NCBI GenBank assembly: GCA_016287875.1
Contig: JAEEXQ010000009.1
Location: 1-55,074, forward strand
Length of the DNA: 55,074 bases
Reading direction: 5' to 3'
Origin: Bacteroidales bacterium
Lineage (GTDB): Bacteria; Bacteroidota; Bacteroidia; Bacteroidales; UBA932
The notes under the pieces were generated by a model, which made no database searches, was not told where the DNA came from, and saw only the letters and a list, made by a program, of their open reading frames with translations. Position 1 is the stretch's first letter, and every line of letters starts with the position of its first letter. Of this stretch, positions 42,994 to 51,769 are shown piece by piece. The translations under genes and the position numbers were made by a program.

Positions 42994-44273
42994 CAGTCTT
43001 TGAATCTGTCGGGATGCGCCCAGAGGCCCAGTGCCGGGTTGGAAATATAGTAGATTTCCTCGCCGTCCGGCATCGTGTTCCATCCGTCCTTAAGCTTGTC
43101 GATGGGATAGCGTGCCACCATCTCGTCGTAACTGCAATAATTGAGTCCCACGCTCTCGATTTCCTCGCGGGTCATTCCCGGGCCGGGGCAGTAAGTGATG
43201 CTGAAGCGGCCTTCGGAGGAGCCGTGGATAAGATGGGCGGATGCTCCCAGGTTGTCCTGGAGCTCCTGGTTCTCCTCGGTGCATCTGAGAGTGTGGGGAG
43301 TGCCCTTGTAGCCGTATTTGCGGATGAGGGCGTCGATGGTCTTATCCTCGCCGAACTCCCTCAGGGCCGGGGCCAGGACGATCAGCTCGGCACCGTCGGC
43401 AAGCGCCATCCTTGTACGGTACACGCTCTTGTTGCCGAGCCAGGTGCTCTTGAACTCCTCGGGATCCAGATAGACTATGCACTTCTTGATGGGATGGTCC
43501 ACCATTATGAAATTGACCTCCATCGAAAGTGCGCAGGCCTTGCGGAAGCACTCCGCATCGTCCCCTATGAATAGCCCTTTGAGGTCCATCTTGCCGGTGT
43601 CGGGATTCTTGGCCAGCACAGTCTGTATGTACACTATGGGAAGCTGGGGGATGAAGTGCTCCCTGGCATACTCGAATACCTGGCGTACGGGGCCTCCCGG
43701 ACGGCCCATAAGCCTTTCCATGCCATAAGAAGAGCCTATGAAATGGCTTTTGTTGATGCCTTCGCTGCCACCTACGCCCACGAAAATGTTCTTGGTGTAG
43801 TTGGCCATTCCCACGACTTCGTGGGGCACTACCTGGCCTATGGAAAGTATGAGGTCGAAGGAAGGGTCCAGCAGCAGTTTGTTGACCTGTGCCGGCCAGT
43901 CGTAATGGAGCTTGCCCTCGGAGACTTCTTCGATGTAGGAAGCGGGGACGCGGCCCACGGTCACTACGTCGTTGCGCCAGTCATGCACGCGGAACAACTC
44001 CTTGGGAGTGTGGCCGAACATAGTCTTGATCTGCTCGTCGGTCATAGCAGTATGCGTGCCCAAGGCCGGCATAATGTCGGTCAAGGCCGCTCCGAAATGG
44101 TCATACACCATCTCGGTTATAGGGCCTGCGTAGGAATTGAACCTTGTGAAGTCCGGAGGTATGGCCAGCACCCTGCGGCGCGGGCCCATAGAGTCGAAGA
44201 CCTGCTTGAGCGCTGCACGCACCTCATCGGGCGTGATCGCGTCGGTCTTGGATCCCCTGCTGTAGTATAGCAT
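42993..44273 (-). CDS. LarA-like nickel-dependent racemase/epimerase family protein
   Basis: A 426-residue protein of the lactate racemase (LarA, formerly DUF2088) superfamily: GTHTAMTDEQI, IGQVVPHEVVGMANYT, GVGGSEGINKSHFIG, then a C-terminal domain with PALREFGEDKTIDALI. LarA needs a covalently bound nickel-pincer nucleotide; a Lys in GINKS and the His in VVPHE could be the matching residues. No larB, larC or larE gene is in the window. Neighbouring a PfkB sugar kinase suggests a sugar-acid substrate rather than lactate (inference). Confidence 0.85.
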   Translation of the reverse strand: MLYYSRGSKTDAITPDEVRAALKQVFDSMGPRRRVLAIPPDFTRFNSYAGPITEMVYDHFGAALTDIMPALGTHTAMTDEQIKTMFGHTPKELFRVHDWRNDVVTVGRVPASYIEEVSEGKLHYDWPAQVNKLLLDPSFDLILSIGQVVPHEVVGMANYTKNIFVGVGGSEGINKSHFIGSSYGMERLMGRPGGPVRQVFEYAREHFIPQLPIVYIQTVLAKNPDTGKMDLKGLFIGDDAECFRKACALSMEVNFIMVDHPIKKCIVYLDPEEFKSTWLGNKSVYRTRMALADGAELIVLAPALREFGEDKTIDALIRKYGYKGTPHTLRCTEENQELQDNLGASAHLIHGSSEGRFSITYCPGPGMTREEIESVGLNYCSYDEMVARYPIDKLKDGWNTMPDGEEIYYISNPALGLWAHPDRFKD

Positions 44274-44276
44274 AAT

Positions 44277-45356
44277 CTATCTTTTTACCCTGGCGTTGCC
44301 CTGCCAGACGCTCCATACCTGCTCTTCGTCCACAGGCTGGGCATAGTCGGTGAGGAAGGTGGTGGCGAGAGCGCCGCTGGCCCATCCGAACTGGGCGCAC
44401 TGCTCTCCGCTCCATCCCTTCAGTATGCCGTAGAGAAGGCCTCCCACGAAGCCGTCGCCGCCGCCTATGCGGTCTAGGACGTGGATTTCGCGGGGCTGTA
44501 TCACGTGCCAGTCATCGCCGTCCAGGAGTATGGCCCCCCAGTTGTGGCTGTTGGTGTTGTTCACCTGTCGGAGGGTTGTGCCGTAAACCTGGGCGTTGGG
44601 ATAATGCTCGCGGACGCGGTTAATCATCTCCTTGAATCCGTCTATCTTGGCAGCGATATCCTTGCCGCCTGCCTCGGGGCCTTCGATGCCCAGGCAGAGC
44701 TGGAAGTCCTCTTCGTTGCCGATGAGTATGTCGGCGTAGCTGGCGATTTCGCTGAATATGTCGTGCAGCTCCTGCTCGCGGCCTTTCCAGAAGGATGCGC
44801 GGTAGTTGAGGTCGAAGCTGATGCGGGTGCCGTGCTTCTTGGCTGCGCGGGCAAGCTCGAGGCAGAAATTGCTGGTCTCGGGGCTGAGGGCTCCGATAAG
44901 TCCGGAAAGATGTATTATCTGCACTCCTTCCTGACCGAAGATGCGCTCGAGGTCGAAATCCTTCACGTTCAGGGTGCGGCCCACCTCGCCGGCACGGTCG
45001 TTCCAGACGCGGGGTCCGCGGGAGCCGTAGCCGCTGTCGGCTATGTTGATCTGATGGCGGTATCCCCAGGGACCTCCCTGCTCTACCTCAGGGCCTTCGA
45101 AGTCCATTCCGCGGCTGCGGAGGTTGGCCTTGATGAAGTGTGCGAAGGGGCTGCCCTTGACGAAGGAAGTCAGCACTTTTACAGGAAGTCCGAGGAAGGA
45201 GGGTACGCTGGCGACATTGGTCTCGGCGCTGGTGGCCTGCAGATGGAAAAGGTCGCTGGAATGTACGGGCTGCCCGTTCTCGGGGGTAATCCTCAGGCCC
45301 ATGCTGGTAGGAACCAGGAGGGCATATTTGCAATTTTGCTTGAGTTTGATATCCAT
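44277..45356 (-). CDS. PfkB family sugar kinase (KdgK-like)
   Basis: A 359-residue ribokinase-family enzyme. The C-terminal signature DRIGGGDGFVGGLLYGI holds the catalytic Asp and anion hole. ISFDLNYRASFWKG and GNEEDFQLCLG resemble 2-keto-3-deoxygluconate kinases. It would phosphorylate a ketodeoxy sugar acid or similar sugar. It lies 3 bp before the LarA-like gene and 19 bp after the S41 protein gene. Confidence 0.88.
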   Translation of the reverse strand: MDIKLKQNCKYALLVPTSMGLRITPENGQPVHSSDLFHLQATSAETNVASVPSFLGLPVKVLTSFVKGSPFAHFIKANLRSRGMDFEGPEVEQGGPWGYRHQINIADSGYGSRGPRVWNDRAGEVGRTLNVKDFDLERIFGQEGVQIIHLSGLIGALSPETSNFCLELARAAKKHGTRISFDLNYRASFWKGREQELHDIFSEIASYADILIGNEEDFQLCLGIEGPEAGGKDIAAKIDGFKEMINRVREHYPNAQVYGTTLRQVNNTNSHNWGAILLDGDDWHVIQPREIHVLDRIGGGDGFVGGLLYGILKGWSGEQCAQFGWASGALATTFLTDYAQPVDEEQVWSVWQGNARVKR

Positions 45357-45375
45357 AATTGTCCGAATGCGAAAA

Positions 45376-47472
45376 TCATTGCAATTTACGCTTTTTTCTG
45401 CAAAAGATGAAATAGATGGCTGCGCAAACGAGAAGTATAGCGAGCAGTATTATTTTGCCCGCCGGCTTCCCCTGAACTTCATCGCTCAGATATTTGCCGT
45501 CGGCAATCAGCGACAAGGCCCGGTCCAGTATAGCGTCGCCATCCCCGACAAGCTCGGAATGGGTCAGGGCCACAGGATAGTCGGGCAGCAGCCCGCGTCC
45601 TGCGGGGAAGCGTTCGCTCACGGTTTTGTCGAAGTTCAACTGCACCAGAGGTATCTCCACGGTCTGGAGGGAGTTGGGCAGGCAGATCTTCGCGAACTTT
45701 AGGGCAGTCATACAGTGATATCCGCTTCCGGTCTCGCGCCCTACGCTGACTGCCCTGCGGTTCCTGACCAATACGGCAGGGAAGAGCATTGCGGCAGACA
45801 ATGAATGGCCGTTGGTGAGCACATAGACCTTCCCCGGGTAATGGATATCGGGATCCGGCAGTACCACTGCGCAGGTCTCCAGCGAGTCTGTCCTGTAGTA
45901 ATATCCGTCGCTCTTTTTCTGGTATCCGAAGAAGACATCCTCTTCAGGAGAGTAATTGGTGCTGTACTTCATCGAAGCGAAGTGGCCGGTACCTTTGACC
46001 TTGCTGTACCCGCCGTCCTGCTTGTCCAGTGGGGCGTCCGCAAAGAATGAAAGCAGCCTCATGAGCACCTTGTTCTCGCCACCGTAGTTGTTACGGACAT
46101 CCACTATGAGGTTTTCCGCCTTGCAGTCCTTGAGGAAGGCCCCTATCTGCTCTACCTGCGTATCGAGCATATCGAAGGTCTTGATCCCGAGATATGCGGT
46201 AGAATCGTTCAGGGTGCGGGTCTCGAATACGTCGTCGTCTCCCCGCATCAGGTTGGTGACGTACCAGTTCATCAGCTTGGTGGACGATCCGGTCATGAGA
46301 TATCTGGCGGGGGATTCGAAAGGAATGGTAACTTTGGACCCGTCGGCAAATTCCAGTTCGTGCACGCTGCCCTCCGTGGCTACCGGAGTCAGCTTCAAGA
46401 AATAGCTGCCCAGAAGTACAAGCTCTTCCTCGGCCGTACTCTCCACATTAGCGTCGTAGCCAGTGGTAACCTTCCTGGCCCTTTCCGCAATGTCCTTTAC
46501 GTCTTCGCCATTCACCTTGGTGACCACCATTCCTTCGTATTGCCCGAATCCTTTCACCGTTGTCATAATGCGGGCCGTGTCGTTGCAGAAATACAGGAAC
46601 TCTCCGGGCAGCCAGGTTTGTATTCCTTTCGCACCCAGCGGATCCGGATGGAGCGAGAAATGACTGTCCGGGACCTTGTGCAGGACCGTTCTTATGATGC
46701 TGCGCATCTCCAAGAGAGGATCTACCGGCTTGGTCACGCTGGCCTTCAGCGAATCCATGAACGAGCGGAATTCCTCCTCCGTCATTACCTTGTCCAGCGA
46801 CGGATAGAGTTCGCATATGGCATCTTCCAAAACCGTAAGGTCCTCCTTCGCCTTTTCGACGGAAAGGGGAATGTCCCTTTTCAGCGTAGCCGGCTCTATG
46901 AAGGTGCTCCTGAGCCCGAAAGGTTTCATGGGGTCGATACTTTTCGAGGCCGCATCCGAGAAAGATATCATGAGCGTGGGCTCTTTGAAAGCCTTGAAAG
47001 AATAAGAAACTACGCCCAGGGTATCGCCTTCGGAGATTTTCTGCCCGGTCCTGAACTTATAGTCTCCGGCAAGTCCGATGATATGCATCTTGTTCCCGTC
47101 GGGCAGGGCGATGGATATGGAGCCCGCATAAAAGGCCTTGTTGGTGCCTTCTAGGGCTTCGATATTGTCTATGTTACGGTCCCACGAAAGGGAAGGGTCG
47201 TAGCCGAAGCTGTATGCGTAAGATAGGCTCTTATAATACGTGATACCGACACTCTTTACGGTACCGTCGGCCGGGCTTATCACCACGTCCCCTTCTTTCC
47301 CGGAAATGAAAAGGTCGTCAAAATTCTTTTCTTCCCCTATGGCATCCTGAGGCCTGGAGACGATATTGTCGCCGGCTGTCTTGCCAGCAATGGGCCAACG
47401 GAGGGTCTGGGCGTGCGAAACCGCTGCCAGTCCGAAGAAAAGGCACAATAAGGAGAGTGAGTGGAGTTTCAT
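45376..47472 (-). CDS. Secreted fusion: M23-like domain, S41 peptidase, C-terminal membrane helix
   Basis: The ATG at 47472 (MKLHSLSLL...) gives a clean signal peptide and overlaps the CPBP stop by 4 bp. The 698-residue protein first shows an M23/LytM-like beta fold (VVISPADGTVKSVG, MHIIGLAGDYKFRTGQKISE, GDTLGVVSYSF) without its zinc-ligand set. An S41 peptidase domain follows with NNYGGENKVLMR and the nucleophile region TNGHSLSAAMLFPA. A C-terminal helix (IILLAILLVCAAIYFIF) and basic tail anchor it. The FGK-type Lys of CtpA is absent, so it is a tricorn-type S41 or an inactive binder. Confidence 0.82.
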   Translation of the reverse strand: MKLHSLSLLCLFFGLAAVSHAQTLRWPIAGKTAGDNIVSRPQDAIGEEKNFDDLFISGKEGDVVISPADGTVKSVGITYYKSLSYAYSFGYDPSLSWDRNIDNIEALEGTNKAFYAGSISIALPDGNKMHIIGLAGDYKFRTGQKISEGDTLGVVSYSFKAFKEPTLMISFSDAASKSIDPMKPFGLRSTFIEPATLKRDIPLSVEKAKEDLTVLEDAICELYPSLDKVMTEEEFRSFMDSLKASVTKPVDPLLEMRSIIRTVLHKVPDSHFSLHPDPLGAKGIQTWLPGEFLYFCNDTARIMTTVKGFGQYEGMVVTKVNGEDVKDIAERARKVTTGYDANVESTAEEELVLLGSYFLKLTPVATEGSVHELEFADGSKVTIPFESPARYLMTGSSTKLMNWYVTNLMRGDDDVFETRTLNDSTAYLGIKTFDMLDTQVEQIGAFLKDCKAENLIVDVRNNYGGENKVLMRLLSFFADAPLDKQDGGYSKVKGTGHFASMKYSTNYSPEEDVFFGYQKKSDGYYYRTDSLETCAVVLPDPDIHYPGKVYVLTNGHSLSAAMLFPAVLVRNRRAVSVGRETGSGYHCMTALKFAKICLPNSLQTVEIPLVQLNFDKTVSERFPAGRGLLPDYPVALTHSELVGDGDAILDRALSLIADGKYLSDEVQGKPAGKIILLAILLVCAAIYFIFCRKKRKLQ

Positions 47473-48287
47473 GATTCTTTGCTGATGAAGGTGTCGTAGA
47501 TATACAGGCAGATGTTGATAAGCAAGAGCGCGATAAAACCTGCGAGCCCGGTACAACCGTAAAGAAGTTCATTGGATGGACTGACCAGTATCAGATTGAT
47601 TCCTGCAAGGGCGTTTATCGTGCCATGCATGATGGCCGGAACTATGACGGACCCCGACTTCTTACGGAAATACATCAGTATGGGCGTCAGCAATATGCAG
47701 AAGACGATCATCATGAATATGCCTAATACCGGATGGTCGGGATAATTGTGCCCGTTGAGAATTATAGGCGCATGCCAGAGTCCCCATATGAAGCCAATCG
47801 ACAGAAAGGCCGTGATAAAGCTCTTGCCTTTGAAGAGTTTCATGAGGAAGCCTCGCCAGGCGATTTCTTCGCCGAAAGCCAACAAAGCGTTGATGGTGAT
47901 GCCGGCAAACATCCCGCTGACAACGGAAATCAGCACGAAACCCCGGACGTTTGCCAGACCGGCAGGCACGTTGTCCGTGCTTAGCTTCGCGCCGGGCATA
48001 AGAAGCGTGATGCCCAAGGTCACGGCAACGAAAACCGGCATAAGCAACCAACCGATAAACCACCAGCGGTTGATCTTGAAGGAAATGCCCAAGCCACCCA
48101 GCACCGGCTCTTTGAAGATCAGCTGTGTGATTACGACAGCCAGCAGGGGAAAGAACATGCAAACTGAAGTCAGGGCCACGCCCAGCATCATGTTGGAAGA
48201 TGTATCTCCTGAGTGCAAGTACCAGCCTATAGCTGCTACGGGAAGGAATGCAAGCAGGAAGAAAGTGATGAGTTTCTTAAAGTCCAT
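47469..48287 (-). CDS. CPBP family intramembrane metalloprotease
   Basis: A 272-residue polytopic protein (about eight helices) with FGEEIAWRGFLMKLF (EExxxR), GLWHAPIIL and a late HGTIN. It is only distantly related to the CPBP gene at 33785. It follows SulP by 12 bp and overlaps the M23/S41 fusion by 4 bp, so the three form one operon. Confidence 0.9.
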   Translation of the reverse strand: MDFKKLITFFLLAFLPVAAIGWYLHSGDTSSNMMLGVALTSVCMFFPLLAVVITQLIFKEPVLGGLGISFKINRWWFIGWLLMPVFVAVTLGITLLMPGAKLSTDNVPAGLANVRGFVLISVVSGMFAGITINALLAFGEEIAWRGFLMKLFKGKSFITAFLSIGFIWGLWHAPIILNGHNYPDHPVLGIFMMIVFCILLTPILMYFRKKSGSVIVPAIMHGTINALAGINLILVSPSNELLYGCTGLAGFIALLLINICLYIYDTFISKES

Positions 48288-48299
48288 AAGTACTGTTTT

Positions 48300-49958
48300 C
48301 TATGTCTCTGCAAGGATTTCCTTGGCGCGGTTCAGGGCAAGGGAGATGTGGCTGCAGATGTTCTCTTTTCCCACCAGTTCCTGCATTCCGGCCTTTTTAA
48401 GCACCTTCATCACGTTGGGGTTGACGCCGGAAAGCACCACCTTCACGCCCATCTGCGAACACATGCGGCACATGTTGGAAAGGTTGTGCACGCCGGTGGA
48501 GTCGATGAACGGAACCTTGCGCATGCGGATGATACGCACCTTGGCGCGTCCGCCCATATCTCCCATCATCTCCTCGAACTTGTTACCGATGCCGAAGAAG
48601 TAGGGGCCGTTGATCTCGTACACTTTCACGCCCTCGGGGATGATCAGGTGCTCCAGATTGCCCTGGACATCAGTGTCGGCCATAGGGTCGATCTCGTCGC
48701 TTAGCACCGACACGTTGGTGGTCTCGGCCATACGCTTCATGCACAGCAGGCAGGCAATCAGCACACCTACTTCTATGGCGACGGTGAGGTCGAAGATGAC
48801 GGTCAGGAAGAAGGTCACCAGCAGTACTATGATATCCGACTTGGGGTTCCGGAGTATGGCCCGGAAACTGCGCCATTCGCTCATATTGTAGGCGACTACC
48901 ATCAGGATGCCGGCCAGGCAGGACATTGGAATGTATTTCACCAGCGGCATCAGGAACAGGTAGATGAGTGCCAGGACGATGGCATGGGCAATACCCGCGA
49001 CAGGTGTGCGTCCGCCGTTGTTGATGTTGGTCATGGTGCGGGCGATGGCGCCGGTGGCGGGGATGCCGCCGACGAGGGGGGAAACCATGTTCGCTATGCC
49101 CTGTGCCACGAGCTCCTGGTTACTGTCGTGGCGGTCGCCGATTACACCGTCGGCCACGGCGGCGGAGAGCAGCGACTCGATGGCTCCCAGCATGGCTATG
49201 ATCATTGCGGGCTGTGCCAGGTGCCGGATGCTGTCCCAGGTAAGGTGGGGGACTTCCGGCTTGGGCAGGGTGGAGGAGATGGAGAATCGGTCGCCTATGG
49301 TCTCGATCCCTTCGATGCCGAGTTTCCTGAGGCCCAGCGTGGCGAGCGTCATCAGGATTATGGCGGCCAGCGAGCCGGGAATGTGACGGTTGATTTTCGG
49401 GGTGAAAATGATAATCAGTATGCTGCACGCTCCTACCAGCAGCGCCCACCAATTGATGGTGCCGATATGCTGGGCATAGACACTCCACTTGCCTAGGAAA
49501 TCTGCCGGGACGCTTTCGATCTGCAGGCCGAAGAGGTCTTTTATCTGCGTAGCGAAGATGGTCAGAGCGATACCGGAGGTGAATCCTACCACGATAGGGT
49601 AGGGGATGTATTTGATGATGGTACCCAAATGCAGTATACCCATCAGAATCAGGAATGCACCGGCCATGAAGGTCGCGATCATCAGGCCGTTCATGCCGTA
49701 TTCCTGGATGATTCCGAAGACGATGACTATGAATGCGCCGGTAGGGCCGCCGATCTGGACTTTGCTGCCGCCGAAGAAAGAAATAATGAATCCTGCAACA
49801 ATTGCGGTGATTATGCCTGCTTCCGGCGTTGCGCCCGAAGCAATGCCGAAAGCAATAGCCAACGGCAGGGCCACTATGCCGACGATGATACCCGCCAGCA
49901 GGTCCTTTACCAATGTTTTCTTGTCGTATCCGTTCTTGAGGGTAGAAATAACGCTCAT
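48300..49958 (-). CDS. SulP family anion transporter with STAS domain
   Basis: A 552-residue protein: about 12-14 membrane spans with the SulP start GIIVGIVALPLAIAFGIASG and GFTSGIALTIFATQ. A C-terminal STAS domain (residues about 440-550) follows, with VPFIDSTGVHNLSNM. It probably transports sulfate, bicarbonate or another anion. First gene of the operon with CPBP and the S41 fusion; a TATCTTTG box (minus, 49989-49982) lies 23 bp upstream. Confidence 0.93.
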   Translation of the reverse strand: MSVISTLKNGYDKKTLVKDLLAGIIVGIVALPLAIAFGIASGATPEAGIITAIVAGFIISFFGGSKVQIGGPTGAFIVIVFGIIQEYGMNGLMIATFMAGAFLILMGILHLGTIIKYIPYPIVVGFTSGIALTIFATQIKDLFGLQIESVPADFLGKWSVYAQHIGTINWWALLVGACSILIIIFTPKINRHIPGSLAAIILMTLATLGLRKLGIEGIETIGDRFSISSTLPKPEVPHLTWDSIRHLAQPAMIIAMLGAIESLLSAAVADGVIGDRHDSNQELVAQGIANMVSPLVGGIPATGAIARTMTNINNGGRTPVAGIAHAIVLALIYLFLMPLVKYIPMSCLAGILMVVAYNMSEWRSFRAILRNPKSDIIVLLVTFFLTVIFDLTVAIEVGVLIACLLCMKRMAETTNVSVLSDEIDPMADTDVQGNLEHLIIPEGVKVYEINGPYFFGIGNKFEEMMGDMGGRAKVRIIRMRKVPFIDSTGVHNLSNMCRMCSQMGVKVVLSGVNPNVMKVLKKAGMQELVGKENICSHISLALNRAKEILAET

Positions 49959-49981
49959 TTTACTAAATAATTATCGCGCCG

Positions 49982-50017
49982 CAAAGATAGCATTTTTCCC
50001 TATAATGGTTAAATTTG
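49982..50017. promoter_or_regulatory. Divergent -7 boxes (SulP and small membrane protein)
   Basis: TATCTTTG on the minus strand (49989-49982) serves the SulP gene. TAAATTTG on the plus strand (50010-50017) lies only 4 bp before the ATG at 50022. Confidence 0.5.
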
Positions 50018-50021
50018 CAGC

Positions 50022-50396
50022 ATGACAATTACAGCATCACTGGTCGGCGCCTGCGCCTTTTCGATAGTTATTATCCTTTCCGTCTTGATTATTTGCGGCC
50101 TCCCTCTGGGCGAACTTACCATGGGAGGTCAGTATAAGGTTTTCCCTAAGAAACTTAGGATGGTCCTGGTTTCGCAGCTGCTCCTGCAGATTTTCTTCGT
50201 GATCACCATCCTGCAGATGGGCGGTTACCTGCCCATGTGGTTCTCGTACAAGACCACCAGGATCATACTGATAGTCATGGCGGTATATCTATCGCTCAAC
50301 GTCTTGATGAACCTCGCCTCCAAGAGCAAGAAAGAACGCCTCATAATGACGCCTCTCTCGCTCATAGCAGCCATCTGCTTCTGGATGACGGTATAA
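50022..50396 (+). CDS. Small four-helix membrane protein
   Basis: A 124-residue protein with four hydrophobic segments (about 6-27, 48-65, 79-95, 107-122) and basic loops. No family is recognised. It seems to be transcribed alone from a nearly leaderless promoter. Its stop abuts the stop of the convergent HTH gene. Confidence 0.72.
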   Translation: MTITASLVGACAFSIVIILSVLIICGLPLGELTMGGQYKVFPKKLRMVLVSQLLLQIFFVITILQMGGYLPMWFSYKTTRIILIVMAVYLSLNVLMNLASKSKKERLIMTPLSLIAAICFWMTV

Positions 50397-50840
50397 CTAC
50401 TTCCAGTGCTTTAGTTGGGAGAGGTGGCTGTCATAGAAAGCCCGCCTTTCCGCCTCGGGCTGATTCTCCGGATTAGGCATATGCCCGATCAGGAAGTCCA
50501 GCAGTGCATCTTTGCTCTTGTACGCGAAATCCCCGTCGGCATAGCACCATTTGCAGTAATCCTCGTTGAAAGTGCCGTCCGGTTCGCGGCTGATCATTGA
50601 ATCGTCGGACAGCGGCATTCCGCAGCACTGGCAATAGAGCGTCTGCGGAGACCCTAGCAAGGTATTGATTGAAACCCCGAATTCACGGGACAGGACTTTG
50701 AGCAGCTCGGGATTCGGCTGGGTCATACCTGTTTCCCAACGGCTTACCGCCTGCCTGGTCACATTGATACGTTCTGCCATCTGCTCCTGCGTCAGGTGAT
50801 TCTTCTCGCGAAGGTTCTTTAAGATTTCTTTGACTTCCAT
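50397..50840 (-). CDS. XRE-type HTH regulator with C-terminal zinc-ribbon-like domain
   Basis: The start is the ATG at 50840 (MEVKEILKNLREKNHL); the frame stays open upstream through a GC-rich palindrome but has no protein-like character there. The 147-residue protein has a Cro/XRE HTH (LTQEQMAERINVTRQAVSRW) and then a putative zinc ribbon with CQCCGMPL and DYCKWCYADG. This combination is a known small regulator type. A TTGACA-N17-TATCTT promoter lies just upstream. Confidence 0.88.
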   Translation of the reverse strand: MEVKEILKNLREKNHLTQEQMAERINVTRQAVSRWETGMTQPNPELLKVLSREFGVSINTLLGSPQTLYCQCCGMPLSDDSMISREPDGTFNEDYCKWCYADGDFAYKSKDALLDFLIGHMPNPENQPEAERRAFYDSHLSQLKHWK

Positions 50841-50865
50841 TTCCTTTGTTGTTTGATTGACGGTG

Positions 50866-50896
50866 CAAAGATAGTCCATCTTGCAACACCTGTCAA
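50866..50896 (-). promoter_or_regulatory. Promoter of the HTH gene, TTGACA-N19-TATCTTTG region
   Basis: On the minus strand TTGACA (50896-50891) precedes TATCTTTG (50873-50866), giving 17 bp between TTGACA and the TATCTT core. This fits both the general sigma-70 and the Bacteroidota pattern; the leader is 25 nt. Confidence 0.55.
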
Positions 50897-50935
50897 GAAA
50901 CATGTTGTTGCTTTCCTGCCTGCGCCGCGGTTTCT

Positions 50936-51049
50936 CCCACACCGCGGCCTTTCCTTCCGCGGCGGGGAAAGGGCAGGTCCGGGCCCCAAAGAAAAAGGGG
51001 CCCGGTACCTGCATTCCCCGTCCGCTGGGCCCTCGCACGCCGCGGTGGG
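50936..51049. repeat. GC-rich nested palindrome, 114 bp
   Basis: The core stem GCAGGT-CCGGGCCCC (50973-50987) pairs with GGGGCCCGG-t-ACCTGC (50997-51012) around AAAGAAAAA, with one bulge. GGGGAA/TTCCCC and GCGG/CCGC extend it outward. Outer arms CCCACaCCGCGG (50936-50947 region) and CCGCGGTGGG (51040-51049) close it. No T-run follows on either strand. It lies in a 221-bp gap between two minus-strand genes. Confidence 0.75.
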
Positions 51050-51061
51050 TATTTGTAATTG

Positions 51062-51649
51062 CTAAAACCCGACACCAAGATGCAAGCCAATCGTGTTTGT
51101 CGAGATTGTTGGGCCTAGGAACAAATGTATGTTTTTCCAGAAACGGAATCGGATGCCTGGCTGCCACGTAGCGGCAAATTCCACATCACCGGGAGTCTCT
51201 TCAATTTGCTGAATCTTTTCACCGGTTTGAGCATTGTACCAGTACTTGCCGTTCACCTTGTAGATATACCCTGCACCTAAGGCAAGATCGCTGTATAAGG
51301 ATACAATGTCGCGCTTTCCAATGTGAAAGTATCTGCGCATAAATAATCCTGCCGATACTGAATAAATGTTTCCCGGAGCGGCGTCAATGTGAGTCCTCCC
51401 CTGCCAGACCATTAAGCCAAGCGTCCGTTTATCATCTATTCTTACACCTCCCGTAATGGCTGGGCCATCGGTTACAAACCCTTCATACACACGTGCCGTA
51501 AACTCTGGCCTCCAATTCTTCCTTCCCTCCTGCGAGAAGGCGTATTTCCATCCTTCCATACAAGTCCTGGCATCATCAGCCATTGTCTGGGCTTTTAAAG
51601 GAAATAAGACACTTATTAATAACGTTGTTATTAGTATTGTTATTCTCAT
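51062..51649 (-). CDS. Secreted small beta-rich envelope protein
   Basis: From the ATG at 51649 (MRITILITTLLISVLF, ending LKAQ) this is a 195-residue secreted protein. It has alternating aromatic strands (GNIYSVSAGLFMRRYFHIGK, DLALGAGYIYKVNGKYWY) and ends in GLHLGVGF. This fits a small outer-membrane beta-barrel with a C-terminal aromatic residue. The frame is open for 39 more residues to an ATG at 51766, which would bury the signal peptide. The function is unknown. Confidence 0.72.
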   Translation of the reverse strand: MRITILITTLLISVLFPLKAQTMADDARTCMEGWKYAFSQEGRKNWRPEFTARVYEGFVTDGPAITGGVRIDDKRTLGLMVWQGRTHIDAAPGNIYSVSAGLFMRRYFHIGKRDIVSLYSDLALGAGYIYKVNGKYWYNAQTGEKIQQIEETPGDVEFAATWQPGIRFRFWKNIHLFLGPTISTNTIGLHLGVGF

Positions 51650-51769
51650 AGCATTTATCAAATCCGGTTGCCGATAGATTCTTGCATCTATGTAGCTATC
51701 AAATTCCGATTGATCTAACACATTATACTCCATTACCTCCAGATGGCGCTCAATAAATTCCCTCATAGA

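Noticed and set aside
46800..47472. The N-terminal domain of the S41 fusion as an active M23 endopeptidase
   Set aside because: The beta-fold pattern is there but the HxxxD and HxH zinc ligands are not seen.
50841..51167. The HTH gene frame is open for another 109 codons
   Set aside because: The translation there is Arg/Pro/Gly-rich and derives from a palindrome; a good promoter lies inside it, between the extension and the ATG at 50840.
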